A DNA stretch of 64,000 nt from Nocardia elegans NBRC 108235 (lineage in GTDB: Bacteria; Actinomycetota; Actinomycetes; Mycobacteriales; Mycobacteriaceae), in the NCBI RefSeq assembly GCF_001612845.1, contig NZ_BDBF01000034.1, positions 1 to 64,000 on the forward strand. The letters are read 5' to 3'. Each line of letters starts with the position of its first letter. Position 1 is the stretch's first letter. The position numbers were made by a program, and so were the translations under genes. The notes below the pieces were generated by a model that was given only the letters and a program-made list of their open reading frames with translations, was not told where the DNA came from and made no database searches. Below are positions 24,391 through 33,026 of this stretch, in pieces.

Positions 24391-25485
24391 CTACTCGACG
24401 GCGTCCCACCCCTGTTGATAGCCATTATGGAAGCCGAGATAGGGCGCTCGCATCCTGCCGTTGCTGTCGCTGGAAATGACGTTGACCAGGTCCCCTTCGA
24501 CCACCTGGCCCGAGAGAGCGCCTGCGCGTATCAGCTGGATCAAATCCCGTAGCTGTCCATCGTCACCGAAGAGATACGTGTAACGCGCGTCGTGACCGAT
24601 AAAACCGTTGTGGCTCTGAATCGCCGACGCGATGGTGATTTCCGGCAGGGCTCCGACTACGGCGTCATATTCGACGTAGGGCTGTTGACGCTTGTTACCG
24701 ACCGGCAGGGGGCTCGTGTCACCGAACTCGTCTCGAGTGCGGTCGTCCGCTTCGGCAGTGAGACCACGATCGAGAATCCTGCACAACACTCCATATTGGT
24801 AGGGGCCCTCGGCGGCGGCACGGTGATCCAGTTCGGCGAATACCCACTCTCTGGCAATAACTCCGGCAACAGCGAAGGTCGCGTCCACGAAATGCTGGGC
24901 GGAGTCCTTGTCGCTGCCGACTACCGCGAATACGTTGACCGCATTGCGTCCGACGGGATCGCTCCCGCCGGGTGCCGGGAATCCCGCCGCGGCGATACCA
25001 GGCGAACGGACTCCTGCCATGTTGGCGATAAACGGCGTCAGCGCGACGCCGATCTGCTGTATCGCCTTGGGGTTCACCTGCCCTACCGATGCGGTTCGGG
25101 GACCGTCGAGATTGAGCAGATCAGCTACGTGGTCGCCGAGGTATCGCGCCAGCCCGGTCGCTGACTCACCGGCGCGAGCCGCGACCACCGGGTCGGACGA
25201 CTTCGCATCGGGTCCGATCCACGAAAAAAGCATGCCCATTGCGGCCCCATCGTCATCCCAATGACGATGCAGCAAATCGCCGAGTACCTGATCTGCGGTC
25301 ACCCCCTCCCGGGGTGCATGGCCGGTGAGCAAGCCGTGGACCGCCGCCTTGTCGGCGCTGCCGGCCGCGACGGCACGTTCGACCAGATCGTCCGCGGCCG
25401 ATTGTGCGGGGCTCGGACCGTTACCGCACGCAACCAGCCCAGCCACGAGCGCGGCGCACAGAACTCCTCCGACAGAACTCTTCAC
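24391..25485 (-). CDS. lipoprotein paralogous to the C-terminal half of the upstream ESX-type protein
   Basis: 364 aa. The signal peptide carries the lipobox LVAC (Cys about residue 20). The mature protein aligns by eye with residues about 470-815 of the 828-aa protein encoded upstream: GQVNPKAIQQIGVALTPF versus GQVNPKAVQALSSALAPY, MAGVRSPGIAAAGF versus MAGNLPPGVAHSGF, and GHDARYTYLFGDDGQLRDL versus GHDPRYTGMFDSRGQLKDY. The genes overlap by 4 nt (ATGA). It lacks the N-terminal WXG-like region and is instead lipid-anchored. An interacting or protective surface partner is a reasonable inference; no enzymatic motif is visible. Confidence 0.8.
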   Translation of the reverse strand: MKSSVGGVLCAALVAGLVACGNGPSPAQSAADDLVERAVAAGSADKAAVHGLLTGHAPREGVTADQVLGDLLHRHWDDDGAAMGMLFSWIGPDAKSSDPVVAARAGESATGLARYLGDHVADLLNLDGPRTASVGQVNPKAIQQIGVALTPFIANMAGVRSPGIAAAGFPAPGGSDPVGRNAVNVFAVVGSDKDSAQHFVDATFAVAGVIAREWVFAELDHRAAAEGPYQYGVLCRILDRGLTAEADDRTRDEFGDTSPLPVGNKRQQPYVEYDAVVGALPEITIASAIQSHNGFIGHDARYTYLFGDDGQLRDLIQLIRAGALSGQVVEGDLVNVISSDSNGRMRAPYLGFHNGYQQGWDAVE

Positions 25486-27968
25486 TTGATCGAATTCCGT
25501 CCTTTGTTGACTTCGTTCTGAAGTTGCAGAAATTTTTCGCTGAACGCGCCATTGTTGTAGCCGTTGATGATATTGGTGAGATTCGAATCGATGACCTGCT
25601 CAGGCATGTGGTCATCCTCGACCAGTGTTCGATAGTCCTTCAGCTGCCCGCGAGAATCGAACATACCGGTATACCGTGGATCGTGCCCGATGTACCCGTC
25701 CCTGGTCTGCAACGCGTCGGCGACCGCGTATGAGAGTTGGGCAGGCTGGAAGTGCGAGTCCATTCGAGGTTGCGCTGGGTCCGGCGCCGAATAGAGGCCG
25801 ATCAAGGCATTCTTCCCCCATGCGTTACTCACGTCGATCACCGGCGCCGCGATATCGCCGACCACCGGAACATATTTGATGCCGGTGGTGAGAACGGACT
25901 TGATCGAGTCGTAGGCGGCACCCTTGTTGGCGAAGTGGTGAGCGGCGTCCAGCGCAGCCGCCTTGTTGGAATCGCTGGTGCGGTCGGACGCTTCCATCGT
26001 CAGTCCCTGGTCGACCAGAGCTTGAATCCTGCCGGATGTGGTTGCCAGTGACCCTTCGGGATTGCCCGGATTGTCGAGGGCGGATTCCACCCATCGGGAC
26101 TGTAGTTCCGATGCCGCCACGAGCGCCTTCGCGTTGAATTGCGTCGCGGCATCCTTGTCGGTGTCCATCAACGCGAATATCTTCTGCGCGCCCGATCGCC
26201 GGTCGTCGTGGATGCCATCGGGTGGCGTGAATCCACTGTGCGCGACACCGGGCGGCAGGTTGCCGGCCATATCGGGAACATACGGCGCAAGTGCGGACGA
26301 CAACGCCTGCACCGCCTTGGGATTGACCTGACCGAAAGCTTCGCTGTGCGATCCGTGCGCATTCATCAATGTGTCGTAGTTCTTCACCATGCAGCCGGAC
26401 AGCCCGCCGGCAATTTCGCCGGCGCGCGCCCGGACGGCAGGGTCGGAAGAATGCGATTCGTCCTCCACCCAGCGATACATATTCCCCAGCGAATCGCCAC
26501 CGTCGCCCCATTTGTGCGTCAACAGCGTCGTGGTGAGCTTGTCCGAGTCGTACGGATGCCACGACTGACCCGGTGTGTCCTTACCGAACAACTCATCGCT
26601 GCCATTACCGGTGAGCAATGCATGGTCGGCATCGTGATTACGGGCGGCTAGGCCGAGGAGATTCTGCGCGCTGTGCTCGGTGTGGCGCAACGCCTCGCCG
26701 TCCTGAAGCTTCGTGCCTTCGTACCCCGTGTAGCCGTCGTGATCGATGATCCACGCCTGGTGGGCTGCCTGACGCCCCAGCTCCACGCCGAATTTCTCGC
26801 CGGGTTGATAATCCTTGTTCGCATTGCCGAGGAAGTCGGCTAATTTATCCAAATCCCCGGTGTACTCTTTGATCGCGCTCTCGCGGTCGACATTGTGACC
26901 ACTGAAGAAACCTGATCGATAATCATCGGGGATATCTCTGGTGTTTGCATCGGGCGCGCCGCTGATACTCGGCCGGGTACCAATTATCTCGCGAACCTCG
27001 GAGTTGAGTTTCTGATACCCGCCACGGTCGGTGACTGTCCCCTTCGAATCACGGCTCACGAGATGCTCGTTCGACAGTGTCATCATCCCGTTGGCCAGGC
27101 TCTGCCGCAGCTCGAGAGACTGGGGCGATCCGTCGCGCTTCAATGTCTCCGAGAGCGAGATCAGGCCGTCCCGGCCCGCCTGGTCGTAGAGGTTCGACAG
27201 ATAGCTCATGGTGGACGCCGGGACTGTAACGTCCTTCCCCTCTCGCAGGGCCGTCAACTGTTCCGGTGTGAGCCCGGTCTGACGCAGATGGTCGAGAATG
27301 CGCCGCTTCTCGTCATCGGAGAGTTTCCCGTCTGCGATGGTCTCACCGTCGGCCTTGCCTTCCTCTGCCGTCAACTGCTTGGTGGGATCCAGCTTTCCGG
27401 GCGCTTCGGCAGCGACGGCGGTGACACCGCCGCTGTGTTCGAATGCCTTCCGAATATGATCCGCCGCAGCGTCGACAACTGTCGCCAGGTCGTTCAGTGC
27501 CGTCTTGATCGGCTGCTCGAACGTGTCCTTTCCGTACTTGGTCAGCGCAGCGACGGCATTCTTCCGGTCCTCCGCCTGATCCAAGGAAGCCGTTGCGGCC
27601 ACGATGGCGTCCTGGCCGGCCGAGACGGTACCGTCCTCGGCAACATCGTATTTCGCCTGAGTGGCAGCAGTAATCGCCCCCGTCGCGCGGTTCTTGGCCG
27701 CCCAGATCGCATCACGATCGCCCCGCAGTGTCGCGAGAGCCGCAGTGAGGTCACCGGTGAACGAGCGACCGGCGGTGACGGCTTGCCCGGTGATGTCGCG
27801 TGCACGATCCCCAGTCTTGCCGGTCCAGTAATCGACAGACTGTCGGTAGTCGTTGCCGGCCTTGTCCAAGGCCGTTTCGACTGTGTCGTGCACGGTCTGC
27901 CACTCCGCGATGAGCGAATCCAGTGCGCTCGGATCACACTGCTCCGCTTGAGTTTTCGTTGCGGACAC
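25482..27968 (-). CDS. large WXG-headed ESX-type protein (actinobacterial 'TPR repeat region' family type)
   Basis: 828 aa. Residues 1-180 are helical and WXG-like (SLIAEWQTVHDTVETALDKA, then SVDYWTGKTGDRARDI), so it is probably an ESX substrate. About 190-330 is a helical region with EEGKADGETIADGKLSDDEK. About 330-815 is a large mostly helical domain with many His/Asp/Gly motifs (GYTGYEGTKLQDGEALRHTE, GHDPRYTGMF) whose latter part is paralogous to the next gene. No toxin active site is recognisable. It is the middle gene of a three-gene operon, 26 nt after a small WXG-like gene and overlapping the lipoprotein gene. Confidence 0.75.
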   Translation of the reverse strand: MSATKTQAEQCDPSALDSLIAEWQTVHDTVETALDKAGNDYRQSVDYWTGKTGDRARDITGQAVTAGRSFTGDLTAALATLRGDRDAIWAAKNRATGAITAATQAKYDVAEDGTVSAGQDAIVAATASLDQAEDRKNAVAALTKYGKDTFEQPIKTALNDLATVVDAAADHIRKAFEHSGGVTAVAAEAPGKLDPTKQLTAEEGKADGETIADGKLSDDEKRRILDHLRQTGLTPEQLTALREGKDVTVPASTMSYLSNLYDQAGRDGLISLSETLKRDGSPQSLELRQSLANGMMTLSNEHLVSRDSKGTVTDRGGYQKLNSEVREIIGTRPSISGAPDANTRDIPDDYRSGFFSGHNVDRESAIKEYTGDLDKLADFLGNANKDYQPGEKFGVELGRQAAHQAWIIDHDGYTGYEGTKLQDGEALRHTEHSAQNLLGLAARNHDADHALLTGNGSDELFGKDTPGQSWHPYDSDKLTTTLLTHKWGDGGDSLGNMYRWVEDESHSSDPAVRARAGEIAGGLSGCMVKNYDTLMNAHGSHSEAFGQVNPKAVQALSSALAPYVPDMAGNLPPGVAHSGFTPPDGIHDDRRSGAQKIFALMDTDKDAATQFNAKALVAASELQSRWVESALDNPGNPEGSLATTSGRIQALVDQGLTMEASDRTSDSNKAAALDAAHHFANKGAAYDSIKSVLTTGIKYVPVVGDIAAPVIDVSNAWGKNALIGLYSAPDPAQPRMDSHFQPAQLSYAVADALQTRDGYIGHDPRYTGMFDSRGQLKDYRTLVEDDHMPEQVIDSNLTNIINGYNNGAFSEKFLQLQNEVNKGRNSIK

Positions 27969-27994
27969 AGCCGCCCCCCTTTGTGTTCATCCGG

Positions 27995-28312
27995 TCAACG
28001 GCCCGACTCGGCACGATCGAAATCGCGTGCCCGGGCCTCATCGATGTGCAGGAATTTGGCCGATACCGTCACCGTGTTGTCGCCGATGACATCCAGCACC
28101 GTGCTCAAGTCCTGCAACGCTTGCAACGCCGCCGTGCCGGCTGTCGTGCACGCCTCGCCGATAGTGAAGCCCGGGAACCCGTTCGTCACGGTGGTCGCGG
28201 CCTCTCCATATTTGACGCCTTTGATCTCTCCGGCGTAGGCCTTCACATTGCGGGCCAAGATGGCAGCGTCGGCACCGTCGATCTTCAGAGTCTCGCTCAA
28301 TGGATCACCCAC
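27995..28312 (-). CDS. small WXG-like ESX partner protein
   Basis: 105 aa, GTG start (VGDPLSETLKIDGADAAILA). The layout is two-helix: helix one through NVKAYAGEIKGV, a Gly/Phe-rich middle (TVTNGFPGFTIGEAC), and helix two ALQALQDLSTVLDVIGDNTV with a charged tail. It precedes the 828-aa protein by 26 nt, the usual position of the small co-secreted partner. Assigned by size, helical pattern and context rather than a strict WXG motif. Confidence 0.65.
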   Translation of the reverse strand: MGDPLSETLKIDGADAAILARNVKAYAGEIKGVKYGEAATTVTNGFPGFTIGEACTTAGTAALQALQDLSTVLDVIGDNTVTVSAKFLHIDEARARDFDRAESGR

Positions 28313-28406
28313 GAAGGGTCACCGTACCGGCATCGAAGCAGCGAGTTCAAAGGCTGAGTAAAGATTCGCGTTACCCTTGCCCCAGTACGAGGGAGGAGTT
28401 GTCGAT

Positions 28407-29048
28407 ATGGGGTTGACCGATCATGATCCGGTACACGAAAGTACCCGCCGACTTGCGGAAGCGTTGACGACAGCGCGGTCACATGCCCGATCACGGGATG
28501 GATATCTGATGGTGGAAGCGTGCGCCGACGGAGAGATCGCCATCCGAATCGACGATCGCGCGCTGACCTACGGTGGCGCGGCCGTGGGCGCCGAGCTCAC
28601 CCGACTGGCTGCCGAGGCCCTTGCGGCCGCACGTGTCCGGGTACGTGATGCCGTTCAGGTCTTCAGTGCCGATCCCCGGGTCGCCGAGGCGGTTGCGGCA
28701 ACCGGCGACGCAATAGGCCGACCGCTCGGCACGGCAGCCGGGTCCGGATTGCCTGGCCGGCCTCACAATTCGCCCCTCAACCCGCCCGCGGACCAACCGG
28801 TGAACAGTGAGTGGCCCACCAACTACGGTCTGCCCGAAAGTAATCCGCCGGGCGGATACAGTCGGCCCCACAACGCACAACCGGCAGCCCATCACCAGTC
28901 GGCATCGTGGCAGAATCATCGACGGGAGCGGTCGAATACCCAACCGCGACAGCAGGATTCGCCGAACACACCACCGCCTTACAGCCTCTACGACGTGCCC
29001 GATGACGACGAAGATGCCTATTATCAGCGGAAGTCCTGGTTGGAGTAA
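28407..29048 (+). CDS. YbaB/EbfC-like protein with Pro/Asn/Gln-rich tail
   Basis: 213 aa from ATG 28407, preceded by GGGAGGAG. A slightly longer frame from 28377 has no ribosome site. Residues 1-100 resemble the YbaB fold seen in ESX clusters (helix RRLAEALTTARSHARSRDG, strands LMVEACADGEIAIRIDD, long helix VGAELTRLAAEALAAA). The remaining half is disordered, Pro/Asn/Ser-rich and ends acidic then YYQRKSWLE. It is divergent from the three-gene ESX operon over about 95 bp. Function unknown. Confidence 0.7.
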   Translation: MGLTDHDPVHESTRRLAEALTTARSHARSRDGYLMVEACADGEIAIRIDDRALTYGGAAVGAELTRLAAEALAAARVRVRDAVQVFSADPRVAEAVAATGDAIGRPLGTAAGSGLPGRPHNSPLNPPADQPVNSEWPTNYGLPESNPPGGYSRPHNAQPAAHHQSASWQNHRRERSNTQPRQQDSPNTPPPYSLYDVPDDDEDAYYQRKSWLE

Positions 29049-29100
29049 CCGATTCGGCACTGCGCCGCGCCGGTCGGCTGCGCGGATCGAGCGGTACGCC

Positions 29101-30114
29101 TCACCGCTTGCGGCGCGCGATGCCGACCATCGAACCCAGCGCCGCTCCCACACCGAACAGGGCCAGGCCCGTGCTCGCCGTCATGCCCGCGTGCATCCGC
29201 GGCTCGATCACCGCCGGGCCCGGGGCCGGGATCTCGGCCTCCACCTCGTTCTCCCGGGCGGTGGCCGCCCAGGCGGTGGCGAACAGGATGATGCGGGCGG
29301 TGATGTAGGCGAAGACCATGAGGCCGATGATCGAGCCGAATGCGACGCCCGCGGGACTGGTGAGCACCTTCTGCAGGTAGAACGAGGCCACCTGCTTCCA
29401 GATCTCGAACGCGATCGCGGCGATGAAGGCCGCGCGCACGGCGCTGGTGAAGGTCACCGGCCGGCGGGGCAGCCGGGCGATGATCCAGACGAACACCGCC
29501 CAGGACGCGAGCACCGCCAGGACCAGCGTCAGCAATCGCAACAGCCACGAAACACCGGGCACCTTGTCGAGCCCGACACCTTCCAGCAGCTGCAGCGCCA
29601 GGCCACTGGACGACAACGCCGACAAGCCCAGCGACACCACCATCGCGACACCGAGTCCGGCCAGTGCCAGCAGGTCCGACAGTTTGGTCCGGAACCAATT
29701 GCCTTCCTGCGCGGGCTGTTCCCACTGCTCGGTCAGGGCGGCGCGCAGGTTGGCCATCCAGCCCAGGCCGCTGTAGGCGGCGATGAACAGACCGATGATG
29801 CCCACACTGGTCCGGGACTTGATGGCCTGGTCGATCAGATCGTTGACCTGGCCGCCGAACGAACCCGGGATGTTCTCGACGATCTTGTCGCGCAACTCTT
29901 CGAGCAGGTGCGGATCGCGGGCGAGGACGAACCCGGCGACCGCGAAGGCGACCATCAGCAGCGGAAACAGCGAGAGCACGGTGAAGTACGTGATACCGGC
30001 CGCGAAGTAGTCGCCGCGCTGGCGCTGGTAGCTGCCGCCGGCGCGGACGGCGTGGTCCAGCCACGGCCGTGCTCGCACCTCACGTTGGATCCGCGCTTTG
30101 AGCTTGTCGAGCAC
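29101..30114 (-). CDS. YihY/BrkB-family inner-membrane protein
   Basis: 337 aa, GTG start with GGGAGG four bases before. It has the family's opening (AVRAGGSYQRQRGDYFAAGITYFTVLSLFPL) and about six membrane helices: 38-60, about 95-115, 135-160, 180-210, 220-245 and 250-275, with a short C-terminal helix GLALFGVGAALGSMVGI. The family was once called RNase BN but is a membrane protein of uncertain, possibly transport, role. It neighbours trpS as in mycobacteria, marking the return of the conserved backbone. Confidence 0.9.
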   Translation of the reverse strand: MLDKLKARIQREVRARPWLDHAVRAGGSYQRQRGDYFAAGITYFTVLSLFPLLMVAFAVAGFVLARDPHLLEELRDKIVENIPGSFGGQVNDLIDQAIKSRTSVGIIGLFIAAYSGLGWMANLRAALTEQWEQPAQEGNWFRTKLSDLLALAGLGVAMVVSLGLSALSSSGLALQLLEGVGLDKVPGVSWLLRLLTLVLAVLASWAVFVWIIARLPRRPVTFTSAVRAAFIAAIAFEIWKQVASFYLQKVLTSPAGVAFGSIIGLMVFAYITARIILFATAWAATARENEVEAEIPAPGPAVIEPRMHAGMTASTGLALFGVGAALGSMVGIARRKR

Positions 30115-30163
30115 CTGTCCTCCCGAACCTGTTCAACCGCAACACGGCCTCGCGCGGTGCAGA

Positions 30164-31186
30164 TCAGCGGTGCAGGAAACCCACTCGGTCGTACACCTGC
30201 GCGAGGGTCTTACCGGCGATCTCGCGCGCCTGCTCGGCTCCGGTGGCGAGAATGCGATCGAGTTCGCCCTGATCGTCCAGATACTCTTGCACTTTCGCCT
30301 GCAGCGGTGTCACGAATTCCACCAGGGCGTCGGCCACATCGGCCTTGAGCTCGCCATATCCCTTGCCCTCGAAGCCTTTTTCGAGTGTCACGATGGGCGT
30401 GTCGGTCAGCGAGGACAGGATCACCAGCAGGTTGCTGACTCCCGGCTTGGTCTCCGGGTCGTAGCGGATCTCCCGCTCGGTGTCGGTGACGGCCGAGCGG
30501 ATCTTCTTCGCCGAGACCTTCGGATCGTCGAGCAGATTGATCAGGCCCGCGTCGCTGGCGGCCGACTTGCTCATCTTCGAGGTCGGATCCTGCAGATCGT
30601 AGATCTTCGCCGTGCCGGTGACGATATGCGGCTCGGGCACCACGAAGGTCTTCTTGAAGCGAGTGTTGAAGCGCTGCGCCAGATTTCGCGTCAATTCCAG
30701 GTGCTGGCGCTGATCCTCACCGACCGGTACCAGCTGCGGGCGGTACAGCAGGATGTCGGCGGCCATCAGGATCGGGTAGGTGAACAGGCCGACGGTGGCG
30801 TTGTCGGATCCCTGTTTGGCCGACTTGTCCTTGAACTGGGTCATCCGGCTGGCCTCGCCGAAGCCGGTGATGCAGCTCAGCACCCAGGTGAGCTCGGCGT
30901 GCTCGGGCACCTGGCTCTGCACGAACAGGGTGGACCGCTTGGGGTCGATACCCATCGCGAGCAGCTGCGCGACACTGCGCACGGTGCGGCTGCGCAGCTG
31001 CTTGGGGTCCTGCGACACCGTGATGGCGTGCATATCCGGAATGAAGTAGAGCGCCTCGTAGTCGTCCTGCAGCGGAGCCCAATACTGCAGCGCACCAAGG
31101 TAGTTGCCGAGGTGGAAGGAGTCGCTGGTCGGCTGGACGCCGGAGAGGACCCGCTGCTTGCGTTCGCTGGGGGCAGGACTGGACAT
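30164..31186 (-). CDS. trpS: tryptophanyl-tRNA synthetase
   Basis: 340 aa, a class I aminoacyl-tRNA synthetase charging tRNA-Trp in the cytosol. The HIGH-equivalent is in SFHLGNYLGALQYW (about residues 24-37) and the KMSKS loop is KMSKSAASD (about 197-205). Length and layout match bacterial TrpS, with MGIDPKRSTLFVQSQVPEHA and FKDKSAKQ characteristic. It lies 49 nt after the YihY gene on the same strand but has its own start context. There is no leader-peptide attenuator visible. Confidence 0.97.
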   Translation of the reverse strand: MSSPAPSERKQRVLSGVQPTSDSFHLGNYLGALQYWAPLQDDYEALYFIPDMHAITVSQDPKQLRSRTVRSVAQLLAMGIDPKRSTLFVQSQVPEHAELTWVLSCITGFGEASRMTQFKDKSAKQGSDNATVGLFTYPILMAADILLYRPQLVPVGEDQRQHLELTRNLAQRFNTRFKKTFVVPEPHIVTGTAKIYDLQDPTSKMSKSAASDAGLINLLDDPKVSAKKIRSAVTDTEREIRYDPETKPGVSNLLVILSSLTDTPIVTLEKGFEGKGYGELKADVADALVEFVTPLQAKVQEYLDDQGELDRILATGAEQAREIAGKTLAQVYDRVGFLHR

Positions 31187-31290
31187 GAACCGATCTTCCC
31201 ATGCACGCCCAAGCGGTTTTTTCCGAGGGAGCGAGGACGTTCGCCACCCCGCACGGCCGCCGCTCTCGGCGGCGTGCGGGGCGGCGTCGC

Positions 31291-32223
31291 TCAGACCGCG
31301 TGCCGTTCGGCGTAGTTGCGCGGATCCACCCCCGGCATGCTGGACCTACCGCTGGCGACCAGGTCTTTCTCCCGCCGCGTGATCAGGCGATAGACCGGGG
31401 CGCTCGGGCCGGACAGCGTGTCGCGCAGCACCGGCGGCGCCAACGGCGGGCGTACGTGGGCGGTGCGCACGGCCTGCGCGAGTCCCCGGTACGCGAGCTC
31501 TTCACGCCGGCCCCATCGAATGTCGTACATCCGCCGGATCCGCGGCGGCAGCGAGCCCTGGACCAGCAGATGCGCCCCGCTGCTGGCCTGCTGGAACGGG
31601 CGCGGCAGCGGATGCGGCACCTGCTTACCCGCCAGATACGAGCCCACGAGCCGCGCCTCGTCGGTCAGATACAGCTCGTCCGAGGCGAGGTAGGCATCGA
31701 AAGATCTCCGGAAGGCCGGATAGTCGGCGGGCGCGGCCGAACGCGGCATACCGAACAACTCGCCCCAGCGCACGTAGTCCTGGTACAGATCCTCCCGCTC
31801 GCCCGCAGTCAGTTTGCGCACCAGCAGGTCGTGCATGACCTCGGCGGAGTCGGCGGTGAACGCCATGGTCATGAACATCAGGTGCGGGTCCAGCGCGGAG
31901 TAGTGCGAACCCGCCGGATGATGCGGACCCGCGTCCTCGGGCAGCACACCTTCGACGGGCAGGTGCCGCTTGCGGGTGAACGCCAGCGCGCGGTCGGCCT
32001 CATCCTTGTCGCCGAGGAATACCGCCTCGAACAGGCGACCGGTGAGCGCGAGACGCGTGTAGGGGGTGGCTCGGTGGGCGGTGTTCTCGGCGGTGCCGAC
32101 GAACAGCAACGGATGGACCGCGCCGATCACCAGCGCCCGCAGGCCGTACGTCAGTCCCACCGCGCGTTTGCGCATCACCCGGCGGATCATCGAATCGTCG
32201 GAGAAATATCCCGGACCAGGCAT
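31291..32223 (-). CDS. MpaB-like oxygenase (DUF2236 family)
   Basis: 310 aa from ATG 32223, which follows GAGGAGG. Upstream in-frame codons lie inside the operator region and are rejected. Family features: PGYFSDDSMIRRVM near the start, HPLLFVGTAENTAHRATPY, and the His-rich FTRKRHLPVEGVLPEDAGPHH. The latter matches the ER/DxxxxH-type motif region of the rubber-oxygenase/MpaB (latex-clearing protein) fold that binds b-type heme. Substrate unknown. It is divergent from a TetR gene with two palindromic sites between them, so it is probably repressed by that regulator. Confidence 0.85.
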   Translation of the reverse strand: MPGPGYFSDDSMIRRVMRKRAVGLTYGLRALVIGAVHPLLFVGTAENTAHRATPYTRLALTGRLFEAVFLGDKDEADRALAFTRKRHLPVEGVLPEDAGPHHPAGSHYSALDPHLMFMTMAFTADSAEVMHDLLVRKLTAGEREDLYQDYVRWGELFGMPRSAAPADYPAFRRSFDAYLASDELYLTDEARLVGSYLAGKQVPHPLPRPFQQASSGAHLLVQGSLPPRIRRMYDIRWGRREELAYRGLAQAVRTAHVRPPLAPPVLRDTLSGPSAPVYRLITRREKDLVASGRSSMPGVDPRNYAERHAV

Positions 32224-32243
32224 CGTCGCCCTCCTCGCATGGA

Positions 32244-32298
32244 ATCTGGCAATAGCATCCACCAGAAACCCACTTCTGGCAATAGCCCATGCCAGAAA
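32244..32298. promoter_or_regulatory. duplicated TetR-type operator between oxygenase and regulator
   Basis: Two similar sites lie 30 bp apart. Site B at 32274-32298 is a near-perfect palindrome, TTCTGGCA-N8-TGCCAGAA. Site A at 32244-32268 shares the left arm TCTGGCAATAGC and an imperfect right arm ACCAGAAA. They occupy the shared divergent promoter region, so binding could repress both genes. The operator role is inferred. Confidence 0.65.
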
Positions 32299-32321
32299 CG
32301 CGGCCGTGCCACAATCGGACC

Positions 32322-33017
32322 GTGACGGCACAGCGGACCTATGGCGGTATCTCGGCCGCCGAACGGCGCGCGGGCCGGCGTGCCGCGCTTCTCGACGCGG
32401 CTCTCGAGATCATCGGCACCCAGGGCGTGGACAAGCTGACGGTCGCCGGGCTGTGCGCCCAGGCCGGGCTGAACGAGCGCTACTACTACGAACAGTTCAC
32501 CGGCCGCGAGGCCGTGCTCACCGCGCTGTTCGACAGCATCGCCGAGGAACTCGCGAACGCCATCGTGCGGGCGCTGCAGGAGGTAGCCGGCCCGTCCGCG
32601 TCCGGCGACGGCGACAACTCCGCCGATGTGTCCACCCGCCGCACCCAGCGCGACACGCGCACGATGGCGCACGCGGCCGTCGCCGCCGGTATCCACGTGC
32701 TGACCGACGACCCGCGCAAGGCCCAGGTCGCGCTGGCGGTGAGCGCCTCCACGCCGGAGCTACGCTCACGCACGCTGCAGAGCATCGCGTCGTTCGCGAA
32801 CCTGGTCGCCACCCGCGGCATCGACTTCTACAGCCTGGGCACGCCCACGCCGGACCCGGCGATCGGTTTCCGCGCGACCTACCTGGTGGGCGGGCTGGTC
32901 CAGACGCTCACCAGCTGGTTGCAGGGCGATATCGATATGACGAGGGAACAGCTCATCGACGAGACCACCGACGTATTCGTCCTCCTCGGCGAGGATCTCG
33001 CACAGCGGCTCCGCTGA
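32322..33017 (+). CDS. TetR-family transcriptional regulator
   Basis: 231 aa from GTG 32322. The ATG at 32289 falls inside the operator palindrome and is rejected. The N-terminal TetR helix-turn-helix is clear: ALLDAALEIIGTQGVDKLTV, then AGLCAQAGLNERYYYEQFTGR. The C-terminal ligand domain is helical and uninformative. It is divergent from the MpaB-like oxygenase gene and probably autoregulates with it through the duplicated palindrome. Confidence 0.92.
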   Translation: MTAQRTYGGISAAERRAGRRAALLDAALEIIGTQGVDKLTVAGLCAQAGLNERYYYEQFTGREAVLTALFDSIAEELANAIVRALQEVAGPSASGDGDNSADVSTRRTQRDTRTMAHAAVAAGIHVLTDDPRKAQVALAVSASTPELRSRTLQSIASFANLVATRGIDFYSLGTPTPDPAIGFRATYLVGGLVQTLTSWLQGDIDMTREQLIDETTDVFVLLGEDLAQRLR

Positions 33018-33026
33018 GCCGCTTCC

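Noticed and set aside
28807..30348. 513-codon plus-strand frame across the YihY gene
   Set aside because: Antisense to a clear membrane protein; His/Gln/Arg-rich with no domain.
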